The translations under genes and the position numbers were made by a program. From positions 1-17,021 of the forward strand of contig JAUPLV010000030.1 in NCBI GenBank assembly GCA_030836725.1: DNA of 17,021 bases, given 5' to 3'. The stretch is from Pseudomonadota bacterium. Lineage in GTDB: Bacteria; Pseudomonadota; Gammaproteobacteria; Burkholderiales; Thiobacillaceae. Under the pieces are notes generated by a model, which saw nothing but the letters and a program-made list of their open reading frames with translations, was not told where the DNA came from and did no database searches. Positions 6,870-14,700 of the stretch are shown here, piece by piece (within the stretch, counting starts at the first letter, position 1; every line of letters starts with the position of its first letter).

Positions 6870-7361
6870 TTATTTCTGTAACTGGCTACGCACCTGCTCC
6901 AAGAGTGCTGCAAGCTCAGAAGCCATTGGTTCAGGGGAGGGATTAGAGATGCCGTGGACACCGGTTGAGTAGCGCAGATAGTACGGAGAGTCGTGGAGAT
7001 GGCTTAGACAATCCACCCACGACGGCGGTGAGCACTGAATGCTAAGTCCTTCTGAGTGCGCCAATGACCATAAAGCATTCAGGTTATGGCGCACCTTGGA
7101 CTGCTTCACGCGTCTATCATCACCAGACCTAGACAAGTAAGCCTTGAGAATGCACTCAAGGACGTGCGCGCTGACCATCGCCAATGGTAGATCCGGCAAC
7201 GGTGAAGCGGCAGCAAGCACACGTACACCGGGAAACATCGCATACGCGATACCCAGATATGTATGCGGCGGCCCTGCGGGCAAGATCTGTATCGGCTGTA
7301 GCGTAACGGAAAGCGATCCGGTAATGGATTCCATGTTCATAATCAAGGTGGCCGGGCTCAC
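6870..7361 (-). CDS. Small HEPN-like protein of unknown function (accessory gene)
   Basis: The open frame encodes up to 163 residues from a GTG at 7361. ATGs at 7340 and 7334 give 156 and 154 residues. None has a clear ribosome binding site. The middle (LAMVSAHVLECILKAYLSRSG, then KVRHNLNALWSLAHSEGL) is an amphipathic helix pair resembling stand-alone HEPN-type proteins, whose hallmark is an ALECxLKAxL helix followed by a GHDLxxLW-like segment. Here that segment reads RHNLNALW. The end (SPYYLRYSTG ... ASELAALLEQV) also fits that class. HEPN proteins are often toxins or RNases, but a canonical R-x4-6-H site is not evident, so activity is uncertain. Two 60-base samples are 52-53% G+C against about 65% nearby. 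It follows the antitoxin gene by 22 bases on the same strand and may share its transcript, and an attC-like site lies beyond its stop. Confidence 0.6.
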   Translation of the reverse strand: MSPATLIMNMESITGSLSVTLQPIQILPAGPPHTYLGIAYAMFPGVRVLAAASPLPDLPLAMVSAHVLECILKAYLSRSGDDRRVKQSKVRHNLNALWSLAHSEGLSIQCSPPSWVDCLSHLHDSPYYLRYSTGVHGISNPSPEPMASELAALLEQVRSQLQK

Positions 7362-7383
7362 ATTGTTTTACGATAAACGATGA

Positions 7384-7689
7384 TCAAGCCGCCAACTCGC
7401 CGCTCAGTTCAGGGTGACGCTCGATCAGCCGCATCAGGCACAGCACGCCCCCTGGCGGCGCGAAACGCCCCTGCTCCCAGTCGCGCAGCGTTGCCACCGG
7501 CGTATTGATGCGTTCGGCGAACGCGGCCTGAGACAGCCCGGTTCTGGCGCGGGCAGACCGCACCAGGACTTGTTCCGGCGTGGTCACGCGGCCCATGCCG
7601 GCGGCGGCCTCATCCAGAGCCTGTCGCAAGTCCGGCAGCACGCAGCCGGCATCGGTTTCGATGGCCTTTGCGATTTTCTCGATGTTCAT
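7384..7689 (-). CDS. XRE-family antitoxin / autorepressor (NadS or HigA2 type)
   Basis: A 101-residue protein with a C-terminal helix-turn-helix at about residues 51-75 (GLSQAAFAERINTPVATLRDWEQGR), as in YiaG/NadS and HigA2-like antitoxins. The N-terminal part (residues 1-35) would contact the toxin. It starts one base after the toxin stop (TGA-C-ATG), so the two genes form one translational unit, again in toxin-first order. It most likely represses the promoter at 7995-8022 by binding the TACGGG/CCCGTA palindrome there. The gene for a HEPN-like protein begins 22 bases downstream on the same strand. The minus-strand hexamer GTTGGC in its last codons (7396-7391) also occurs in the attC-like site. 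Confidence 0.85.
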   Translation of the reverse strand: MNIEKIAKAIETDAGCVLPDLRQALDEAAAGMGRVTTPEQVLVRSARARTGLSQAAFAERINTPVATLRDWEQGRFAPPGGVLCLMRLIERHPELSGELAA

Positions 7690-7690
7690 G

Positions 7691-7987
7691 TCAAAGCACC
7701 TTTTCGATTTCGGCGGACGTCACGTTGCCGCGTTCCGATTTGGCATACAGCATTACCAGCAGCACGACTTCCCGCTCGTTAAGATTGAAATAGATCACAC
7801 GCACGCCGCTGCTTTTGCCTGAGCCCGCGCGCCCCCAGCGCACTTTTCTTGCCCCGTCCGCGCCGGGTATCACGTCGCCCGCTTCCGGGTTGGCCGCGAT
7901 CCAGTCGATAAAACCCAGTCGCTCGGCTTCCGTCCACACCTTCTCGGCCTGCTTCTGAAATGTCGGGGTCTCGATCACGGTGTGCAT
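7691..7987 (-). CDS. RelE/HigB2-type toxin
   Basis: A 98-residue protein of the RelE-like group typified by Vibrio HigB2, expected to cut mRNA at the ribosome. Recognisable parts are TPTFQKQAEKVWTEAE at the N-terminus, the IAANPEAGDVIPGADGARKVRW core (basic residues Lys48 and Arg50), GVRVIYFNL at 61-69 and LYAKSERGNVT at 80-90. The ATG at 7987 lies just 7 bases after the -10 box of an excellent promoter, with no room for a Shine-Dalgarno, so its mRNA may be leaderless. The partner antitoxin follows after a 1-base gap. Confidence 0.87.
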   Translation of the reverse strand: MHTVIETPTFQKQAEKVWTEAERLGFIDWIAANPEAGDVIPGADGARKVRWGRAGSGKSSGVRVIYFNLNEREVVLLVMLYAKSERGNVTSAEIEKVL

Positions 7988-7994
7988 GACTTAA

Positions 7995-8022
7995 ATTGTA
8001 CGGGATGCCCGTATAAGGTCAA
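7995..8022 (-). promoter_or_regulatory. Promoter with embedded operator for the second toxin-antitoxin pair
   Basis: On the - strand TTGACC (8022-8017) and TACAAT (8000-7995) are separated by 16 bases, close to the sigma-70 consensus. The spacer holds the perfect palindrome TACGGG-CAT-CCCGTA (7999-8013), extending to 9-bp arms with one mismatch, which overlaps the -10 box. That is where a repressor would block RNA polymerase, so antitoxin autoregulation is inferred. Confidence 0.8.
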
Positions 8023-8103
8023 GCCCGATCAGTGGAACCTCAACGGCAATCACCTGTCAGCCTTTCAGAGGCGAATGGCCGCCACCGGATGGGAGGGCCA
8101 GGT

Positions 8104-10097
<1,994 letters not shown>

Positions 10098-10101
<4 letters not shown>

Positions 10102-10490
10102 GCGGCGCCGAATTCGCGATTCAGCCAGGCGTTGATGGCGTCCGATTCATACAGCCAGGTCTGCTTGCCGTCGGCGTCGGTGATCAGCAGGCAGGGCACC
10201 TGCGGCTTGCCGCCGCCAGTGATCAGGGCGGCGCGATGGGCTGCATCGTTCTTGGCATCGCGCAGGGCGATCTTGAGCGACAGTCGCTGGATCGTGCGGC
10301 GCGTCTTCAGGCAGAACGGACAGGTGGGAAAGTGATACAGCGCAAGGTTTTGCGTCCGCGCGTCGATGGCTTGCTGCGCGGCCTCGGGGCGCACGATGCC
10401 CTTGGGACGGGTGAGCCAGTCGCCGAGCAGCAGGAAGGGGCCGAGGATGGCGCGAAGGGTTCTGAAAAACAGACGAATGATGGGTTTCAT
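10098..10490 (-). CDS. Membrane-anchored glutaredoxin-like protein (CPFC)
   Basis: A 130-residue protein with an N-terminal hydrophobic helix (about residues 3-24, IIRLFFRTLRAILGPFLLLGDWL) and a thioredoxin-fold glutaredoxin/GST N-terminal domain. The redox motif TCPFC has cysteines at 57 and 60. QVPCLL supplies the cis-proline (residue 99), and YESDAINAWL is the glutathione-contact region. It probably acts as a membrane-attached thiol-disulfide or deglutathionylating enzyme. The substrate is unknown. I use the ATG at 10490. A GTG at 10547 would add 19 residues reaching into the apaH promoter region and is less likely. Its stop overlaps the rep start (ATGA), so both are co-translated. It diverges from apaH. 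Confidence 0.85.
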
Positions 10491-10523
10491 GGAAGGTGTC
10501 ACGTGGAGGTCGGGCGGGGGCGC

Positions 10524-10529
10524 TATGAT
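10524..10529 (+). promoter_or_regulatory. Candidate -10 box for apaH
   Basis: TATGAT lies 35 bases before the apaH ATG in a 74-base divergent gap. No -35 hexamer is recognisable at the usual spacing. apaH itself has only a weak AAGAAA upstream for ribosome binding. Confidence 0.35.
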
Positions 10530-10564
10530 GCGGGCAACACAGCGCACAAGAAACCGTATTTTAT

Positions 10565-11386
10565 ATGCCGACCTATGCCATTGGCGATCTTCAGGGATGT
10601 CACGACCCCCTGCTGCGCTTGCTGGATGAAGTGAAATTCGACCCCGAGGCCGACCGTCTCTGGTTCGTGGGCGATCTGGTCAACCGCGGGCCGGACTCGC
10701 TGGCGGTGCTGCGGTTTGTCAAAAGCCTGGGCGATGCCGCCATCTGCGTGCTGGGCAATCACGATCTGCACCTGCTGGCGCTGGCCGAAGGCTTCGGCCG
10801 CATCTACAAGGGCGATACGCTGGACGAGGTTCTGGCAGCGCCTGATCGCGATGATCTGCTGGCCTGGCTTCGCCGGCGAAAACTGGCCTGGCGCGACGGC
10901 AATTACCTGATGGTGCATGCCGGGGTGCTGCCCGGCTGGACGGCGGATGAAACGATGTTGCGGGCAGCCGAAGCCGAGGCGGTGCTGCGGGGCGCGCATT
11001 ACCGCGACTTTTTCGCGCAAATGTACGGCAACGTACCCGTCGCCTGGGATGCGGACCTGCGGGGCATCGAACGTCTGCGGGTGATCGTCAACGCCTTCAC
11101 CCGGCTGCGCTACTGTTCGGCGGACGGCGAGATGGAATTCCACCACAAGGGCGCGCCCGGCACGCAGCCGGCCGGCTGGCTGCCGTGGTTCGAGGTTCCG
11201 GGGCGCCGGAGCGCGGAGGCGACCGTCGTCATCGGTCACTGGTCGACGCTGGGGTTGATCAACCGCCCGGACCTGATCGCGCTGGATACCGGGTGCCTTT
11301 GGGGCGGGACGCTGACCGCGGTCAGGCTGGAGGATCGGCGGGTGTTTGCGGTGCAGTGCCCGCAGGCGCGGGCTCCGAAGGCCTGA
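10565..11386 (+). CDS. apaH: Symmetrical bis(5'-nucleosyl)-tetraphosphatase
   Basis: It hydrolyses diadenosine tetraphosphate (Ap4A) symmetrically to two ADP and can remove Np4 caps from RNA, a stress-related function. The protein has 273 residues, the family length. The metallophosphatase motifs are in order: YAIGDLQGCHD (Asp8, His13), FVGDLVNRGPDS (Asp37), VLGNHDLHLL (Asn65-His66-Asp67), MVHAGVLPGW, and VIGHWSTLG near residue 220 with ALDTGCLWGG, where the sequence completes the metal site. The start at 10565 directly begins with the usual MPTYAIGDLQG. It is read divergently from the glutaredoxin-like gene. Its last 65 bases overlap the 3' end of the convergent acyltransferase gene. Confidence 0.96.
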   Translation: MPTYAIGDLQGCHDPLLRLLDEVKFDPEADRLWFVGDLVNRGPDSLAVLRFVKSLGDAAICVLGNHDLHLLALAEGFGRIYKGDTLDEVLAAPDRDDLLAWLRRRKLAWRDGNYLMVHAGVLPGWTADETMLRAAEAEAVLRGAHYRDFFAQMYGNVPVAWDADLRGIERLRVIVNAFTRLRYCSADGEMEFHHKGAPGTQPAGWLPWFEVPGRRSAEATVVIGHWSTLGLINRPDLIALDTGCLWGGTLTAVRLEDRRVFAVQCPQARAPKA

Positions 11387-12131
11387 GCCCCAGCAGCCCG
11401 GCTACGGAGCGTTCGGCCTGCGCCGCCAGTTCGCGCCGGTGAGCGGTCGGCTGGATCGGCTCGCCGAAATGCAATTCGGCGATGAGGCCGGGCTCGCCGA
11501 CGATCTGTTTCAGGCTCTGCCACAGGCTCATTTCGTCGATGTAGGCGGGGGCGGCGCTGTACTCGCCCGCCAGGGTGCGGTAACGCAGGGCTGCCGGCAC
11601 GATCGGGCAATTCAGTTCGACCGCCGGCTGCAGCAGCGACGGCAGGAAGCGCCGCAGCCCGCGCCCGTCGCTGGTGGTGCCTTCCGGGAACACCGCCACC
11701 CAGGCGCCGGAGCGCATCAGTTCGCGCATCTCCGCATTGACACGCGCGGTGTCGGCGCGGCGGCCGCGTTCGAGAAACAGCGTGCCGGTCTTGTGCGCCA
11801 GCCAGCCCGCCACCGGCCATTCCCGCACCTCGGACTTGGACACGAAGTGCACCCGCTGGGCGCCATAGATCAGGTAAATGTCCAGCCACGACACGTGGTT
11901 GCACACCAGCAGGGCGCCGCCCGGAAGGCGGGGTGCTGGCGCGTTGCGCGCCCGCACGCCGAGCAGCCTGAGCAGGCGGCGGGCCCAGGCCATGATGAAG
12001 CGGTCGCGCTGCGCGGGGCTCAGCAGGGGAAATGCAAGGCCCGTCAGGCTGACGCCCAGCGCGAGATGCAGCCCCAGCAGGCTGAGGCGGAAGGCTCGGC
12101 GAAAGAGGACGGGGAGGTGGGCGGGAATCAC
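11322..12131 (-). CDS. olsA: 1-acyl-glycerol-3-phosphate / lyso-ornithine-lipid acyltransferase (PlsC family)
   Basis: A 269-residue PlsC-family O-acyltransferase, likely acting on the membrane. A hydrophobic segment covers about residues 13-36. The catalytic NHxxxxD motif is NHVSWLD (His79, Asp84), and FPEGTTSDG (Glu150) binds the acceptor. ALRY and the basic TLFLERGRR segment follow the family. The last 20 residues are Ala/Pro-rich and lie mostly in the 65-base overlap with apaH. Its place downstream of an olsB-like gene suggests OlsA, which adds the second fatty acid to lyso-ornithine lipid. A general PlsC role cannot be excluded. The start is a GTG overlapping the stop of a 32-codon upstream frame (GTGA), and a TACAAT box lies 6 bases before it. 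Confidence 0.85.
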   Translation of the reverse strand: MIPAHLPVLFRRAFRLSLLGLHLALGVSLTGLAFPLLSPAQRDRFIMAWARRLLRLLGVRARNAPAPRLPGGALLVCNHVSWLDIYLIYGAQRVHFVSKSEVREWPVAGWLAHKTGTLFLERGRRADTARVNAEMRELMRSGAWVAVFPEGTTSDGRGLRRFLPSLLQPAVELNCPIVPAALRYRTLAGEYSAAPAYIDEMSLWQSLKQIVGEPGLIAELHFGEPIQPTAHRRELAAQAERSVAGLLGLRPSEPAPAGTAPQTPADPPA

Positions 12132-12166
12132 CGGTCCATTGTAAAGCGCGGACGATAAACCGGGCG
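12128..12166 (-). repeat. Imperfect direct repeat, copy B (decayed olsB tail before olsA)
   Basis: Compared without gaps with copy A at 13351-13389, 27 of 39 bases agree, including CGGTTTATC and AATGGAC-GGTGA. In the olsB frame it reads NPASARFI against the true olsB end NRSYARRFI. It contains TACAAT (12143-12138), so shared promoter sequence is the alternative explanation. Confidence 0.5.
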
Positions 12167-12226
12167 GAAGCGGGGTTGCGCGGCGGAAGCGCTCGCACCG
12201 GACGAAGCCGTCGAATCGTCCGCCAT
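12128..12226 (-). CDS. Possible 32-residue leader ORF before the acyltransferase
   Basis: An ATG 12 bases after the PAP2 gene stop opens 32 codons rich in Ser/Ala, then Arg/Pro (ending PRFTMDR), and its TGA overlaps the downstream GTG start as GTGA. It would fit translational coupling. No family is recognised, and part of it lies in a decayed copy of the olsB tail, so it may be an accident. Confidence 0.25.
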   Translation of the reverse strand: MADDSTASSGASASAAQPRFRPVYRPRFTMDR

Positions 12227-12237
12227 CGCGCGTGCGG

Positions 12238-13326
12238 TCATTCGTTTTTCAAACTTGCGACGGGCCGCTCCCCATGGTCGAGCAGGCGGCCTACCAGCCA
12301 CCACACAAGAACCGCACCCAGCGCGCCCGCGTAGCCATCCACGGCATAGTGCCAGCCAAGGTGCACCGAGCCGATCATGATGAGCACGGCAAACAGGGTC
12401 AGGGCGATTCCGGCGAAACGGGAATAGCGCCAGCCAAACAGTGCCAGCAATACCGCCGTCGCCACGTGGATGCTGGGCATGGCGGATATCCCGCGACCGA
12501 TTCCGTGCATGTTCTTCTGGTAGTCGTCCCAGAGCATTTGCTGCACATCCAGCGCCCACACCGGGGCAAATTCGCTGGCCTCCTTCAGGTAGCGCATGAG
12601 CGGCGCGTACGGGCCGTTTTCCGGGGGAAAGCTCGGGTAATAGCAGGGGCCCATCGAAGAAAAGAACAGGGCGCCCAGCGTCCCGAGCGTTATCCAGGTG
12701 AGCATGAAGCTCAGGAGGAGCTGCATGCGCAATTTTGGGTTCCCCATGGAAAAGGCCTGCAACGACAATAATCCATAGATGACAAAAAGCCAGAGATGGT
12801 AGAAGAAGTTGATGACGCTGGTGACGACGGGATAGCCCAGAAGGCCATGCAATAAAACCCATGGATGCGTGCCGCCATGGATCAGGCTGTCCCACTCGAT
12901 CAGCCGCGCATCCCAGACATAGGGATTGATCAGCGGGATGGACGATTTGAAAAACGAGAAAGTGGAGGTAAATACCGGGACCAGCAGGATGACCGGAGCC
13001 GCGTGCAGGATTCTCCCGAAACCGAGATACTGCCGCAGGTCGTTTAGCAGGTACAGGGTCAGCCGCTCCGGGCGCACGAACAGCATGATCGAAACGGTAT
13101 GCCAGCACAGGGCGACGACCAGGGGAAGAACGATCGCAAGGAGGAAGTACGTATACGCGTCGGTTGATTGAACCCTGGGTATCTGGTACATGCCGGCGAC
13201 AGCCAGGGATGCCAGCCAGTAGATGAGCACCAGCCCGATCAGCAAGCCGTGTTCGCCTAAAACTTTCCGAACGGAATCAGCGGAGGTATTGAGGCGCTGC
13301 TTGACTTCGATCGGCTTGGACAGCAT
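12238..13326 (-). CDS. PAP2-superfamily multi-pass membrane phosphatase/phosphotransferase
   Basis: A 362-residue integral membrane protein with about six or more hydrophobic segments. The PAP2 catalytic signatures are near the C-terminus: GISAMPSIHVATA (His287) and GSVHLGWHYAVDGYAG (His326, Asp330). That layout, with the SAMPSIH and HYAVD forms, is nearer to Aur1/inositol-phosphorylceramide-synthase-like PAP2 proteins, which transfer phospho-head groups, than to simple phosphatidate phosphatases. Its substrate is unknown. It sits between olsB and olsA homologues on one strand, so a role in making or modifying an aminolipid is inferred. Two sampled 60-base stretches are 47% and 52% G+C, below its neighbours. 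I prefer the ATG at 13326 over a TTG at 13332. No clear ribosome binding site is present. Confidence 0.85.
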   Translation of the reverse strand: MLSKPIEVKQRLNTSADSVRKVLGEHGLLIGLVLIYWLASLAVAGMYQIPRVQSTDAYTYFLLAIVLPLVVALCWHTVSIMLFVRPERLTLYLLNDLRQYLGFGRILHAAPVILLVPVFTSTFSFFKSSIPLINPYVWDARLIEWDSLIHGGTHPWVLLHGLLGYPVVTSVINFFYHLWLFVIYGLLSLQAFSMGNPKLRMQLLLSFMLTWITLGTLGALFFSSMGPCYYPSFPPENGPYAPLMRYLKEASEFAPVWALDVQQMLWDDYQKNMHGIGRGISAMPSIHVATAVLLALFGWRYSRFAGIALTLFAVLIMIGSVHLGWHYAVDGYAGALGAVLVWWLVGRLLDHGERPVASLKNE

Positions 13327-13350
13327 GGGCAACCGGAAGGTGGACGGAAT

Positions 13351-13389
13351 TCACCTGTCCATTATAAAACCTATGAGATAAACCGGCGC
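13351..13389 (-). repeat. Imperfect direct repeat, copy A (olsB 3' end and spacer)
   Basis: This copy covers the final olsB codons, its TAG stop and the following TATAAT-GGAC-AGGTGA. It matches copy B (12128-12166) at 27 of 39 bases. The two copies bracket the PAP2 gene. TATAAT at 13366-13361 may serve as a -10 box for PAP2, although no -35 box is apparent. Confidence 0.5.
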
Positions 13390-14120
13390 GCATAGCTGCG
13401 GTTGAGCTGCGCCATCGGCAGCAGCAACAGCAGGTCGGCGGTGTTGAAGTCGGGATCCCAGGCCGGCTCGCCGCACATCATCGCGCCGAGCCGGGTATAA
13501 CCTTTGACCAGCGGCGGCAGCGCGGCGATCCGGCCATCGTCGAGCGATTCGACCGGCAGTCGATATCGCGGGGTGGCGCGCCATTCGATCGGAGCCAGAT
13601 GGCGCTCGGTAAGTTGGCGGTAGACGCTTGCCGCGATGTGGCCGCCGTCGGCCATGCCGATGCTGGCGCAGCCGACGATGTATTCATGGCCATAGCGCAT
13701 CATGTAGTCGGCCAGGCCCATCCACAGGCGGGCTATGACGCCGCCGCTGCGATGCGCCGGGTGCACGCACGAACGGCCGAGTTCGGCCATGCGCGGGCGC
13801 AGGAAATTCAGCCGGGTGAGGTCGAATTCCTGCTCGGAGTAATAGCTGCCGACGCGCTTGGCGGCATCGGGCGGCAGGATCCGGTAAGTGCCCACGACCT
13901 CGCCTTCGGAGAGTTCGCGCACCAGCAGGTGGTCGCAGTAGGGGTCGTATTGATCGATATCGTGTCCCGGCAGGACGGACGGCAGGCGCGCGCCCATTTC
14001 CTCGGCAAAGACCTTGTAGCGCAGGCGCTGCGCTTCGCGGATTTCGCTGTCGTCCACTGCCAGCGAAATGTGATAACGGCTGGTGGGACTGGATTGAGCG
14101 TGGGTTCGTACATCGAGCAT
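13371..14120 (-). CDS. olsB: L-ornithine N-acyltransferase-like protein (GNAT fold)
   Basis: A 249-residue GNAT-fold acyltransferase of the OlsB/hemolysin-like group, which attaches a 3-hydroxy fatty acid from acyl-ACP to the amino group of ornithine, the first step of ornithine lipid synthesis. Family motifs: EAQRLRYKVFAEEMGA (29-44), DIDQYDPYCDHLLVRE (54-69), VVGTYRILPP (75-84), ELGRSCVHPAHRSGGVIARLW (113-133) which carries the acyl-donor site, and GCASIGMADGG (150-160). The C-terminal KGYTRLGA...PAWDPDFNTADLL is also typical. The ATG at 14120 is preceded by GAGAG at a suitable distance. It is the first gene of an apparent three-gene operon with PAP2 and OlsA-like genes. Glycine or other amino acceptors remain possible. 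Confidence 0.85.
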   Translation of the reverse strand: MLDVRTHAQSSPTSRYHISLAVDDSEIREAQRLRYKVFAEEMGARLPSVLPGHDIDQYDPYCDHLLVRELSEGEVVGTYRILPPDAAKRVGSYYSEQEFDLTRLNFLRPRMAELGRSCVHPAHRSGGVIARLWMGLADYMMRYGHEYIVGCASIGMADGGHIAASVYRQLTERHLAPIEWRATPRYRLPVESLDDGRIAALPPLVKGYTRLGAMMCGEPAWDPDFNTADLLLLLPMAQLNRSYARRFIS

Positions 14121-14229
14121 GGGGCACTCTCGTTAATGGAATGCGCCCAGCTTAGAGTGCGGGTGTTAACCCGGGATGACGTTCAGATTGCGAAATGGTG
14201 ACCGGCAAGCCCTGGCGCCGGCCGTGGTT

Positions 14230-14685
14230 TCAATGCGATACGCGCGTCGTTCCGCCTCCCGACAGCAGGCGCACGCGGTCGCCCACGCGGAATTCCTCGT
14301 CGGCCGCCTGGGTGATGGCGAGCAGCCGCCCCGAGTCGAGCTTGACGGTGATTTCCACGCCTTTCTGGCGGGTTGCGGACTCTTCCACGGCCGCGCCGCC
14401 AAGACCGCCCAGCACCGCTCCGACCGTTGTGCCGATGATGCTGCCGCGACCGCCGCCGACCGTGCTGCCGGCCACGCCGCCGACCACCGCACCCGCACCG
14501 GCGCCAATCGGTGTCTTGGTGCCTTCGATGTTCACTTCGCGGACCGACTCCACGATGCCCATCTGCACCTCCTGGACGGCGCGGGTCTGGCCGCGGCTGT
14601 AATCCTTGCCCCCCACCCCCGCGGGACAGCCCGCCAATACGAGGGTGCTGGCTGCGATAAAAGCGACGGCAAATGCTCTGTTCAT
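14230..14685 (-). CDS. Glycine-zipper outer-membrane lipoprotein (SlyB/Pcp-like)
   Basis: A 151-residue precursor with a signal peptide ending in the lipobox LVLAGC, so Cys20 would be lipidated. The middle, about residues 60-100, is a glycine-zipper/2TM segment (IGAGAGAVVGGVAGSTVGGG, then IIGTTVGAVLGGLGGAAVEE) that may insert in the membrane. A C-terminal beta-type part (VEITVKLDSGRLLAITQ ... FRVGDRVRLLSGG) resembles SlyB/PCP lipoproteins. A structural or stress-related envelope role is known for that family. The specific function here is unknown. It begins 15 bases after the kinase gene stop and is probably co-transcribed. The acidic/Gly-rich region shows no anomaly. Confidence 0.88.
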   Translation of the reverse strand: MNRAFAVAFIAASTLVLAGCPAGVGGKDYSRGQTRAVQEVQMGIVESVREVNIEGTKTPIGAGAGAVVGGVAGSTVGGGRGSIIGTTVGAVLGGLGGAAVEESATRQKGVEITVKLDSGRLLAITQAADEEFRVGDRVRLLSGGGTTRVSH

Positions 14686-14700
14686 GATGTGATCCCGTGT

